Shown here piece after piece: positions 18,444 to 27,700 of a DNA stretch of 64,000 bases (position 1 is the stretch's first letter; each line of letters opens with the position of its first letter). Both the position numbers and the translations under genes were made by a program. The notes beneath the pieces are model-generated. The model worked only from the letters and a program-made list of their open reading frames with translations, was not told where the DNA came from and did not search any database. Origin of the DNA: Lentimicrobium sp. (lineage in GTDB: Bacteria > Bacteroidota > Bacteroidia > Bacteroidales > Lentimicrobiaceae); NCBI GenBank assembly GCA_019429275.1, contig JAHYJC010000013.1, positions 1-64,000 on the forward strand. The letters run 5' to 3'.

Positions 18444-18746
18444 TCCTGCTTTATTATTTTAAAGAATCAGGCAAATGTCATTCCTGAAATTGGTAATAAC
18501 TGCAAACAGTAAAGATCCATTTTTCAATTACTTTCCGGATCAAAAAATCCTCCATTTATATTTATTTGTCTGGTTTGTAAAATTAGTAATTATCCTTACA
18601 TTTGTGATAGTAAAGAGACTCCCTGTACTCACAAAAGACTATTCGTTATCTGCCCGATCATTATCAAATTATTGTTTTAGGATTATTTTTTCTTTTTTTA
18701 CATTCTCAGCCTATAAGAACATCGAAATAACTTTAAATAGCAGATT
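18444..18746. other. Intergenic region with a doubtful small ORF
   Basis: This 303-bp gap separates rsgA from the divergent PrsW-like gene. A 91-codon ORF (18475-18750) fills most of it, but its product is compositionally odd, overlaps the next start and resembles no family. I treat it as chance. The region should hold the two divergent promoters; no strong -33/-7 pair was found. Confidence 0.4.
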
Positions 18747-19409
18747 ATGAAAGAAATTCTATCGCTGTTGATTTCCCCGCTGATTTTTCTGTTGCTTTTT
18801 CTCTATCTGAAATACAGATATCCCCAAGGGCACTTCAAATTATTTTTCAAGGCGTTTGGGTTAGGACTTATGATGGCAATTCCTGTAATAATTGCCGATC
18901 AGGTTGCTCATTATCTGAATCTTGACGGAGCCATCAGCATAAGGCGGATGTTTATGTATTCATTTGTTTTTGTAGGATTTATTTTTGAGTTGAGTAAGTT
19001 TATACCGTTGGCCACAAAAATTATAAAGCATCACAGTTTTAACGGAGTCCCTGATGGGATCATTTATACCCTTGCCATCTCAACCGGAATTACTACCCTT
19101 TATGCAATTTACTATCAATATTTTGGTTTGAAGGTTCCGGGCGATGAAATTTATATGTTGGTCATTGGACCAATGAACACCCTACTCGCTGTAATTCTTG
19201 GCTTTTTTGCAGGCATGGGCAAAATCAGGAACAACAGGTTTATCGACTCTATGACGGGTTTAGGAGCTGCCTCATTTTTACATGGATTATTCAGATTTAC
19301 TTTGCTGAGTAATGATCCCATGTTTTTCTATCTGGTAGCCGGCGGTATATTATTCATTGCAATGATCCTGTTAAGAAAAAGCTTAACAACGCCTCCTGAA
19401 TCATATTAA
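18747..19409 (+). CDS. PrsW-family membrane protein with altered protease motif
   Basis: A 220-residue polytopic membrane protein with about seven to eight hydrophobic segments, arranged like PrsW/CPBP-type intramembrane metalloproteases. The family helix normally carries EExxK. Here it reads Phe80-Glu81-Leu82-Ser83-Lys84, so the first glutamate is lost. PDGIIYTLAISTG at 102-114 matches the second PrsW helix, but GPMNTLLA near 141-148 has no histidine where the third motif usually does. The FLHGLFRF histidine near 175 remains. The fold is likely PrsW, while peptidase activity is doubtful. It converges with dprA, overlapping it by 9 bp. Confidence 0.65.
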   Translation: MKEILSLLISPLIFLLLFLYLKYRYPQGHFKLFFKAFGLGLMMAIPVIIADQVAHYLNLDGAISIRRMFMYSFVFVGFIFELSKFIPLATKIIKHHSFNGVPDGIIYTLAISTGITTLYAIYYQYFGLKVPGDEIYMLVIGPMNTLLAVILGFFAGMGKIRNNRFIDSMTGLGAASFLHGLFRFTLLSNDPMFFYLVAGGILFIAMILLRKSLTTPPESY

Positions 19410-20516
19410 TCTGTAAATCTTTCCGGGAAGACTTTTCACAAGTCCCTCAAATTCAAGATTAAGCAACGCAGATGCTACTTTACTTGTTTGAATACCTGAC
19501 GTAAGACATATCTTATCGATACTGCAATCGCCATGCTCCTGAAGCAATTTAACCACTGCTTCTTCATCGGGCTGAAGCTGAATAAATAGTTTGCGCTGAA
19601 CAGCTTCCTTTTTTACAGCTGTTTTATCCCAACCCATGATATAGTAAATATCTTTGGCCGACTGCACCAAAGCAGCTCGGTTGGTCTTGATCAGGTGATT
19701 GCATCCTTCCGACATGGGATCATTCAGGCGGCCAGGCACTGCAAATACATCCCTGTTGTATGAATTTGCAATATCGGCTGTAATGAGTGCGCCACCTTTG
19801 GCACCGGCTTCAATGACGATGGTTGCATCAGAAAGCCCGGCAATGATTCTGTTGCGTTTGGGAAAATTTTCTCTGTCAGGATTGGTATCACTGGTAAACT
19901 CAGTAACCAGCCCGCCCTGTTCAAGCATTCTCTGAGAAAGATTGAAATTCAGGGGAGGGTAAATCCTGTCCAGCCCATGAGCCAGCACGCCCACGGTTTT
20001 CAAATTTTCATCGAGTGCAGATTTATGTGCGCAGGTATCAATTCCGTATGCCAATCCGCTGACAACCAGTATACCAATATCTTTCAGACCTGATATGAGC
20101 TTCCGGCACATTTCCTTTCCATACTCCGACGCTGTGCGGGTACCAACTACACTCACAATGTGCGGAGCGTTGAAATCCATATTTCCCAAAGAGTAGAGCA
20201 TTACCGGGCTATCAGTACAATGTTTTAGGCGTTCAGGATAATCAGCATCGGTAAAAAAAGTTGTTTTAATTTTGAATTTCTCTATAAACTCAACTTCCCG
20301 GGCAGCCCTTTCGAGCACATTCTTATTTTTTAAAATCAGGCCAACCGATGCTGTGCCCATGCCAGGTATTTTAAGCAGATTATTTTTATGCTCGTTGAAA
20401 ACAGCCTTCGGACTTCCGGTGTAGGCAACCAGTTTTCGTGCATTCACATCTCCAACGCCGGGAAGCAAAGTAATGGCAATCTGATAGAGCAGGGTTTCCT
20501 TTTCTGAAGCATTCAT
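19401..20516 (-). CDS. dprA: DNA-processing protein DprA
   Basis: A 371-residue single-strand DNA-binding protein that loads RecA during natural transformation. The ATG at 20516 (MNASEKETL) is used; the longer reading to 20630 starts at a weak codon inside the promoter region of the divergent gene. An HhH-like N-terminus (LLPGVGDVNARKL) is followed by the Rossmann-type core: SVVGTRTASEYG, VSGLAYGIDTCAHKSAL, GVLAHGLDRIYPP and the KGGALITADIAN and DVFAVPG blocks. A winged-helix domain ends the protein (about 305-371). Competence cannot be concluded, because dprA is present in many non-transformable bacteria. Confidence 0.93.
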   Translation of the reverse strand: MNASEKETLLYQIAITLLPGVGDVNARKLVAYTGSPKAVFNEHKNNLLKIPGMGTASVGLILKNKNVLERAAREVEFIEKFKIKTTFFTDADYPERLKHCTDSPVMLYSLGNMDFNAPHIVSVVGTRTASEYGKEMCRKLISGLKDIGILVVSGLAYGIDTCAHKSALDENLKTVGVLAHGLDRIYPPLNFNLSQRMLEQGGLVTEFTSDTNPDRENFPKRNRIIAGLSDATIVIEAGAKGGALITADIANSYNRDVFAVPGRLNDPMSEGCNHLIKTNRAALVQSAKDIYYIMGWDKTAVKKEAVQRKLFIQLQPDEEAVVKLLQEHGDCSIDKICLTSGIQTSKVASALLNLEFEGLVKSLPGKIYRLI

Positions 20517-20558
20517 AGTGGTGCGAATATATGAACTTTTCACAGAATCATTAATAAC

Positions 20559-20590
20559 CTGAGAACACATCAAAACGGTTTTTATATTTG
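20559..20590 (+). promoter_or_regulatory. Promoter of the glycosyltransferase gene
   Basis: TATATTTG at 20583-20590 matches the -7 element. CTG at 20559-20561, spaced 21 bp, is a near -33 match. The ATG follows 26 nt after the -7 element. Confidence 0.5.
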
Positions 20591-20616
20591 CAAAAAGTAA
20601 TTTATAACCAATCCGG

Positions 20617-21708
20617 ATGAAATCTCCCAATGTTTTGGTTTGCCCGCTCGACTGGGGACTGGGTCATGCTACCAGGTGCATTCCGGTCATAAAAGCCTTG
20701 ATTGAAACCGGCGCCAGGGTTATAATAGCTTCCGATGGAGCACAACAAAATTTGTTGAGAAGCGAATTTCCTGATATTGAGTTTATTACGTTCAAAGGCT
20801 ATCAGATTAGATACAGCAAAATTCTCCCTGTCACGGTCAAAATACTTTTCGATTTACCCCGGATCATCAGCAGAATCAAAGCAGAGAACAAAGAGCTGAA
20901 AGCACTGATCAGGCACTATAAAATTGACATCGTCATCTCTGACAACAGGTATGGATTGTGGAATAAAAACATCTACACTGTAATCATCACTCACCAGCTA
21001 AAAATTATACCTCCTCTCCTGCTGAAACCATTTGGCAAATTGTTGCACAATCTGACACGGAGTCAGCTCCTTCGTTTCAATGAATGCTGGATTCCCGATT
21101 ATGCGGGAGAGCCCAACCTGAGCGGAGAGCTTTCGCATGGGAAAAATTTACCCTCTAATTCCAGATATATCGGTTTACTGAGCCGTTTTGATTCAAATTA
21201 TGCTCAAAAAGAGCCTGCAAAATCATATAAAATTGTGGCAATTCTTTCAGGCCCTGAGCCTCAGCGGACAATTTTCGAAATGAAAATTAGGGCTCAACTG
21301 CTTGAAATTGCCGTTCCCTGTCTCATTGTCAGAGGATTACCCGGAAATACGGGAATAAGAAAACATAATTCATTCATTGATATCGCCGATCACATGAATA
21401 CCAATGAATTCGCTCAGGTACTGCTGAGTAAACCACTGGTGATCTCCAGAGCAGGATATTCAACCCTCATGGATATTGCCTTTACGGGAAATAAGGCCAT
21501 TCTTGTGCCTACACCCGGCCAGACAGAGCAGGAATATCTGGCAAAAAAACTTTCAGAGGCCGGTATTTTTTATACAACAACTCAAAACAATTTGAATCTG
21601 AAAAGAGATTGCCAAATGGCACAAAATTTTTCTGGTATCAGGCAACCTGAACAAAAAGATTCCTATAAATTCATAATCAAGGAACTGATTAACAGATTCA
21701 GACAATAA
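20617..21708 (+). CDS. MurG-like (GT28-type) glycosyltransferase
   Basis: A 363-residue GT-B-fold protein. The N-terminal VCPLDWGLGHATRCIPVIKAL segment (residues 7-27) is the GxGHxTR acceptor loop of the MurG/GT28 group. The C-terminal half has the donor-site pattern SRAGYSTLMDIAFTGNKAILVPTPGQTEQEYLAKKL (about 275-310), which matches the GGxGTxxEAxxxGxPxxxxPxxxEQ signature of UDP-GlcNAc-binding members. It is not MurG itself: there is no peptidoglycan gene cluster, and the family also includes unassigned proteins with this N-terminus in Bacteroidota. The acceptor is unknown. It is 61 bp ahead of lgt. Confidence 0.72.
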   Translation: MKSPNVLVCPLDWGLGHATRCIPVIKALIETGARVIIASDGAQQNLLRSEFPDIEFITFKGYQIRYSKILPVTVKILFDLPRIISRIKAENKELKALIRHYKIDIVISDNRYGLWNKNIYTVIITHQLKIIPPLLLKPFGKLLHNLTRSQLLRFNECWIPDYAGEPNLSGELSHGKNLPSNSRYIGLLSRFDSNYAQKEPAKSYKIVAILSGPEPQRTIFEMKIRAQLLEIAVPCLIVRGLPGNTGIRKHNSFIDIADHMNTNEFAQVLLSKPLVISRAGYSTLMDIAFTGNKAILVPTPGQTEQEYLAKKLSEAGIFYTTTQNNLNLKRDCQMAQNFSGIRQPEQKDSYKFIIKELINRFRQ

Positions 21709-21743
21709 ATTCAGGCAGTTCATACTACTGCATCGAATTTGTT

Positions 21744-21751
21744 TAACTTTG
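21744..21751 (+). promoter_or_regulatory. Possible -7 element before lgt
   Basis: TAACTTTG matches TAnnTTTG and ends 18 nt before the lgt ATG. No TTG lies at a proper distance upstream, so the call rests on the -7 element and position only. Confidence 0.35.
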
Positions 21752-21769
21752 CGCTTAAACTATAAAGAA

Positions 21770-22564
21770 ATGCTGCTAAATCAAATCAGCTGGGATGTCA
21801 GCCCTATAATCTTCGGTCTCGGAGGTTTACAAATCAGGTGGTACGGCTTGTTTTTCGCCTTATCGTTTTACCTGGGATATTTGATTCTGGAGAAATATGT
21901 TTTCAAACGCGAAGGGCTACCCGTTGGCCTGCTTGATAAGCTTGCCACCTATGTTGTAATAGGAACAGTCATCGGAGCAAGGCTGGGACATGTATTTTTT
22001 TATGAGCCTGCCTCCTACCTGCGTGATCCATTGAGCATACTGAAAATCTGGGAAGGCGGACTGGCGAGTCACGGCGCAGCTATTGGAATATTGCTGGCTT
22101 TATGGCTTTTTGTGCGGCAATCGGGCAAAACCTACCTTTGGACGCTTGACCGTGTGGTTATTGTGGTTGCCCTGGGCGGCTTCTTTATCAGGATGGGAAA
22201 TTTAATGAACAGCGAAATTTACGGGCACTATACTTCCCTTCCCTGGGGATTTATCTTTATGCGCGATGGAGAAACCGAAGGCCGGCACCCGACTCAGATT
22301 TATGAGGCATTGTCGTATCTCATCCTGTTTTTCGTCCTTATCAGATATTACATCAGGAATTACAAAACCATGAAGGAGGGCTTTATTTTTGGTGTATTCC
22401 TGATTGTCCTTTTTGGCGTAAGGTTTTTGATCGAATTTGTGAAAGAGCCTCAGGTAGCCTTCGAACAAACCATGTCGCTGAATATGGGGCAGTTGCTTAG
22501 CCTTCCGTTTATTCTTGCCGGAATTTTTCTGCTTTATTACGTTACCCGGAAGAAGTTAATATGA
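21770..22564 (+). CDS. lgt: Prolipoprotein diacylglyceryl transferase
   Basis: A 264-residue inner-membrane enzyme that transfers diacylglycerol to the lipobox cysteine of prolipoproteins. It has about seven transmembrane helices. The Lgt signature is intact: IRMGNLMNSEIYG near residue 140 (the arginine, two asparagines and Glu-Ile-Tyr-Gly) and the HPTQIYEAL block near 175-183. An early ARLGHVFFY segment carries the conserved arginine and histidine. The ATG at 21770 is chosen over the TTG at 21749. It would process the lipoproteins encoded in this window, such as those at 4.5 and 55 kb. Confidence 0.93.
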   Translation: MLLNQISWDVSPIIFGLGGLQIRWYGLFFALSFYLGYLILEKYVFKREGLPVGLLDKLATYVVIGTVIGARLGHVFFYEPASYLRDPLSILKIWEGGLASHGAAIGILLALWLFVRQSGKTYLWTLDRVVIVVALGGFFIRMGNLMNSEIYGHYTSLPWGFIFMRDGETEGRHPTQIYEALSYLILFFVLIRYYIRNYKTMKEGFIFGVFLIVLFGVRFLIEFVKEPQVAFEQTMSLNMGQLLSLPFILAGIFLLYYVTRKKLI

Positions 22565-23029
22565 AAACACTAATAGAAATTTAATAACTCGTGAAGAGGT
22601 CAAAGAAAAAAATTGCGGCAAACTTGTGAAGAAATACCCTGATGAACTTGAAGCTTAATATGAATGAAAAACGAAGAAATACAAATCGCGAAATACAGAT
22701 TCCATTATGACTGAAATATAAGCATGCCTGATAATCAATTCTTATATTCAATTTTTCAAAAGTACCCCCTTTTGAAATGTATATCTTGTTTACAAAACTG
22801 AAAATGGATTTTAAATGGACAGGATTTACATGATTAACAGGGGTTTCCGATTCTGTTCGCTATCGAAACTGATGACAGAATTGTCACCCCAGAATTTTTT
22901 TTCCACCACAAAAGTTCAAAAGGCATTCAGTTTCATTTTTTTAGAGGATTACAAAGATTAGCAGGTCTAATCTTACATCTCAATAGTAATCGGTACCAAT
23001 TTTCCAATAATCCATCCTTCCATCAACAT
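22565..23029. other. 465-bp intergenic region with gene remnants and a dispersed-type repeat
   Basis: No complete gene. A short open stretch just after lgt reads TREEVKEKNCGKLVKKYPDELEA before a stop. Another, near 22671, reads MKNEEIQIAKYRFHYD. Both look like worn coding scraps. At 22818-22840 there is a GGACAGGATTTACATGATTA segment similar to one near 33953 (acaggactaacaggatt), a phrase type I recall as dispersed between genes in related genomes. The region ends at the stop of the converging T9SS gene. Confidence 0.4.
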
Positions 23030-24667
23030 CTACCTCACCACCTTCGCACTTCCCACCGTCTTATCTTTATAAACCAGCCTGAGCAGATACATCCCAGGTG
23101 CCCATTTTGACGCATCGAATGTGGCGATCAACTGCCCTTGTGTTAGTTTTTGCACTGTTATAAACCGGCCACTCAGGTCAAAAACCTGTAACCTGCTTTG
23201 GTGCTGGTAGTTGCTTTGGTACAAAGCTGTGCTCAAACCCTTGTTGTTGTTGCGCAGGGCAATAAACTCCGGCAAACGAACCTGAAACTGATCGTTAACC
23301 GGGTTGGGATAAACCTCCATCACCGCCACATCTGGCAGGGTGGCCAGGTGTTCAGCGCTTACCACTATATCGCATTCTTCCATACCAATGGTGTCATGGG
23401 GTGCAACACCACCCGGGCAGGCATAGTCGTATTCACGCGGGGTAGGGTCAAACACATCATCCTCAAGGGTGGAGGTAAGTTTGAAAAGGAAGGTGTTAAG
23501 CATGGGGCCGTAAGGGTTTTCTTCGGCGCTGCCGGTGGCCAGGATTTTATTGTCATGGGTGGTTGAAACATAATAGTAAGGTCCTGTGTAATCATCCAAC
23601 AATCGCCGGCTATGTAGAATGTTTCCCATGGTATCAACAATCTGTACCTCAACCCTTATATCATACCAACGATCGTAATTCTGCATTGAACCAGCGATAA
23701 CTATGGTGCTATCCTGCATCCAACTCAATGAATAGGCATAACTTATTGAATCACTTAGTGAAAAGAACTGCGGATTTTCCTCGGAAAGGAATTGCTTTCT
23801 CAGGCTTTTTTTTGGTGAATTGGTAACCCCTGCAGAATATAAACGGCCGCCGGCCGATTCAATGGTAAAGAAATCCAGCGCGGCATCGATTGAATCAACA
23901 TCTTTATAAAGGATCTGATAATCCAAAATATTGCCATCTTGTCCAACGTTGACTTTTATTGGCTTTCTATACCACCGTGACTGAATCGAATCGTAATAAT
24001 CGGTATATCCGGTTACCAGATAGGTACTGTCCTTTAAAACCAGAATATCCCACCAGTCCTCAACATCCAAAAGCTTATCATCGTAATTCAATCTCCATTG
24101 GATCTGGCCGTTGAAATCAAATTTAATCAATGAAGTCGGGTTTTCGGTGCTGTGTGGTGGAGGCCCGCCGGGATGATAATTGTTATAAAGTCCAACGTAA
24201 CCATCGTAGGTTTCAGCAACATCCTGTCCAAAATTATCAATCCCGGGTTCATTAATTATTTTGCACCAGTCTAATTGCCCGCAGGCATTAAGTTTCATAA
24301 AAGCGGCATCTGCAAAAATTCCAAAAGGGTATAAATCAGCATAGCGCGTTGACAAAGCAATAATCAAGCCTGAATCCCGGGTCACCTGCATCATATTAAA
24401 CCAGGACAAATAGTCTGTGAGACTACCAAGTGTTCGTTCCCAGATAATTTCACCATTGATGTCAGTCTTAAACACCCAACCTGCATAAACCAAACCAGCA
24501 TTACTAAAATGATTAGAAAGCACTGTTATACCATTATCATAAACCTGAAAGGTACATGATGCATTAGTATAGCCGTTGGGATTAATATACACTTTTGGCC
24601 AGGTTTGAGCGGATAGCTGGGATAGACTACTTATTATTATAAGCAAAATTAAAATTATTTTGTTCAT
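23030..24667 (-). CDS. Secreted T9SS protein with delta-60-like repeats (paralogue A1)
   Basis: A 545-residue exported protein. The signal peptide (MNKIILILLIIISSLSQLSAQ) is cut after residue 21. Repeated strands of the FKTDINGEIIWERT and DFNGQIQWRLNYDD type alternate with DSGLIIA and DGYVGLY turns, the pattern of beta-propeller-like 'delta-60' repeats. A segment with REYDYACPG, a cysteine-containing spacer (EECDIVV) and a T9SS type A sorting domain (YPNPVNDQFQV to GMYLLRLVYKDK) end the protein. It is paralogous to the 535-residue product at 34.2-35.8 kb. It lies downstream of the large metalloprotease gene with an 11-bp-stem hairpin between. Function unknown. Confidence 0.8.
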   Translation of the reverse strand: MNKIILILLIIISSLSQLSAQTWPKVYINPNGYTNASCTFQVYDNGITVLSNHFSNAGLVYAGWVFKTDINGEIIWERTLGSLTDYLSWFNMMQVTRDSGLIIALSTRYADLYPFGIFADAAFMKLNACGQLDWCKIINEPGIDNFGQDVAETYDGYVGLYNNYHPGGPPPHSTENPTSLIKFDFNGQIQWRLNYDDKLLDVEDWWDILVLKDSTYLVTGYTDYYDSIQSRWYRKPIKVNVGQDGNILDYQILYKDVDSIDAALDFFTIESAGGRLYSAGVTNSPKKSLRKQFLSEENPQFFSLSDSISYAYSLSWMQDSTIVIAGSMQNYDRWYDIRVEVQIVDTMGNILHSRRLLDDYTGPYYYVSTTHDNKILATGSAEENPYGPMLNTFLFKLTSTLEDDVFDPTPREYDYACPGGVAPHDTIGMEECDIVVSAEHLATLPDVAVMEVYPNPVNDQFQVRLPEFIALRNNNKGLSTALYQSNYQHQSRLQVFDLSGRFITVQKLTQGQLIATFDASKWAPGMYLLRLVYKDKTVGSAKVVR

Positions 24668-24688
24668 TAGATTTAATTTTGAAAGGAT

Positions 24689-24719
24689 AATCCCACAGGA
24701 GTACTAAACCTGTGGGATT
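24689..24719 (-). terminator. Hairpin between the metalloprotease and paralogue A1 genes
   Basis: A perfect 11-bp stem (arm AATCCCACAGG) closes a 9-nt loop, 18 bp past the stop-proximal end of the metalloprotease gene. The T-tract after it is poor, so it may be a processing or stability hairpin and not a full terminator. A hairpin sits at the equivalent place in the second gene pair (35852-35878). Confidence 0.5.
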
Positions 24720-24736
24720 AACTAACTTGTTAATGC

Positions 24737-27700
24737 TTATTTAACTGTAAATTTGGCACTGTGTACTATTTTGCCTTCAGCAATTCTTACAATATAAATG
24801 CCTGAAGCTAAATGGTTGACACGGATTATTACCTGGTTTTTACCATGAGAAATTGATTGCGAGTAAACAATGCGCCCATCCTGTGAAACAATGCTGAGTT
24901 CACCCTCTTTTTTTAACTTATAAGCAATGACAATATACTCACTGGCTGGATTTGGAAATACATGAAGTGCTTCTTGTGAAAGTTTTCCCTTGGTTTTGGG
25001 TTTGTTAATCACAGGAGTAGCCTTCAGACCTGTATCAGGTAAGGTAACCGATGGTTCGAAATCTATCAGCCGGTACGCCGAGAGAAGGTTACGGGCCGAC
25101 ACCCCGGCAGCATTGTCTTCGTTAGAAAGAGCGAAAAGTGCATTAATCGTCACGGTATCTTCTGAAAATGCATACGTTGTATCAGTCACTAACAGATTAA
25201 GAATGCCTGCCAACTGAACATATCCGGGCTGATTGATCTGGTGGTGCTCAGGAATAGTTTCAATATTTAGATTTTGTAAGGCAGCAATACCATTATTTGA
25301 ATTACCCTGATCGAACCATGTCCATACTTGCTGGTATGCTGACAAAGGTTCGGGAAAGGTTGTAAGCGCCCAACGTAAGCTATCGAAATTAGATTCCTTC
25401 TGGTAAACTTGCAACAATTCTGAACGTGAAGCAGCAAGATCAGCTTCAAGACCCGATTTGGTGAGTTCGAGTGCCTGTCTGGCGCTGATCAGTTCTGCGC
25501 CTGCTTTTATCTCATCCATCAGCTCTTCAGGAAGTTGCTCCGCTCTTTGTTCAAGCGCTGAAATTACTTCAGGTGATTTTGCTGAATGCGGGTTGGCCAC
25601 CATTATATCACGCACCAGGGCGCTGTTTAATACTTCCTCTTTCTTCCCGGCTTCAATCAGGGCTGTATCACTAAGATACGGAGATGTATTCATCAACTCA
25701 TCATGTAGCAACAACGCTTCGAAAGGCGCTGAGCTTGTTATACTATTTACCAGAAGAGGGGTATCACCATCGTCAGTTAAAGTAACCAGTTGTGATTGGG
25801 TTTCACTGATTTCATCAGTAGTGCTCATTGATGATGCAATAAGTTCCTCCTTGCTTTGATTGATATTGAGCTTTGAAGGACAAGCTGTATTTTTGTAATA
25901 ATATTGAGAAGTTCCAACTGTCAAAAACACGGTATTGTTGTAAAGAACCACATGTTGCCAGTTAGGTTGTAAACTTTGATTGAGTGGATATCTATGATAA
26001 AAATACTCAATGGGTTGTGCGAATTGGTTATTAATGTTGATAATATTTGAGCTTGACGGGAAAGTAAACCAATTACCAGCCGGTGCGGTAATAGTATCCT
26101 GATTGCTACCCTGGTCGTGCTTTATACCCTGGCTTGAAATTGGAATACCATCCCGCGGAATAATGTTTATGTCCGTTTGATTTCCAGAAAAATCATTACA
26201 TTTTATACACAATCCTGTACCGGAGCCTCTGTTTTCGCCTTCTGCTATTATCCCGGAATAAAAATTTTCCAATTTATTGTTGTAAAGCAGATTCTCGGAT
26301 GGACCCGAGTTTCTTATTAGAATTCCTGCTTCACTTTTAAATTGACTGTCTATTCCAACCAATGTATCTTCCTGGATTGTATAATTGTTGCAATATTCAA
26401 GAAAGATGGCAAATTGAGTAAAATTTGACTGACTAATATACTTTGGTTGTAAGAACCTGTTTTCAGTAATCCTGCTACTATTTATGCCACTCCCGAAAAT
26501 ACCTGATTTGCATGACCTGAAAACGGAGTTCCTGACTGTAAAATTTCTGCTTGAAAGCGATGCGGTGGAATATACCCCGTATTTAAGATTTTCAAAAACA
26601 GATCGTTGGAATTTGCCGTTAAGCGGGAGTCCGTCAACCAGGAAATTAGAGTTAATGGATCGGATACCGACAATGTTATTGATGCTGGTCCCGAAAATCT
26701 GTGATGTATAGTTGAAGGTACATTTTTTGAAATCAACACCTGTAACTCCATTCATGTTTACATGACAATCAACACCTGTGCTTAATTGGGGAAATTGATT
26801 GTTTGCAGTAAACAAACAGTTGCTGAAAGTACTTATGTTATTCAAGGTATAACCCGAAAAACTAACCCCAATATAATTATTATTGAAAGTTGAATTCTCA
26901 GCTATAATAATACCACCACCGTAGCCCATTGAAAAACCAGGCTCTCTTTCAATAATTGGCCAGTCAAGTAGAACGCCCACCCGGGCATATTCTATGCTAC
27001 TGTTATTCATAACCAAATGCCCCTGGTTGGTGGTCGGGGTCTGGGTACTGCACGGATTTCCCCATACGTTGATGCCTCGCCATAATTCAGAGTTACAAGT
27101 AGTCGTTAGTTTGCTGTTGTTAGTCATGTTCAATTTGGCACCCTGGGAAACCCTTACCCTTGCATTACGGAAAAATTTTAGTGTTGTACCATTAAGGTTA
27201 AGTGTTGCACCTGTGCCAATGCATAAGTCGTCAAAAAAATTATATGTTCCATTAGTCCATGTAGTGGTCCCATTAATTTGCTTAAGTGGAGGAACGCCTA
27301 ATAAGCTCAGCGCATTTGACATGGTAATCGCAATCCCACCCTGCCCGACTATAAAGCCTGTTTGCAGATTTAGATTGGCGATGCCATCCATAAATACATT
27401 GGCTCCATCTTTAATTGTCAGGATACCTCCAGGTTCAACTACAAGTTGCCCGTTACCTCTAAGGACAAGATTGCCGCATCCTTCGATAATCAGTTCACTT
27501 CCATTTTTAACAATTAGTTTAGCATCATTCTGAACTGTCATCACACTTCCAGCCAGAATGTAAAATTTGCTTTTTTCTGATAGTATTGTCCGGCTATTGT
27601 TTGATAAATACATTTCGCTTTGATCGTGGCATTCAAATGCTGTATAAGGCGCAAACTGACCGGTATATGTATCGCGTGTTATCTGTATTGGAGTTTTGTT

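Noticed and set aside
18475-18750. A 91-codon ORF between rsgA and the PrsW-like gene
   Set aside because: It overlaps the next start, has no recognisable features and lies where promoters are expected.
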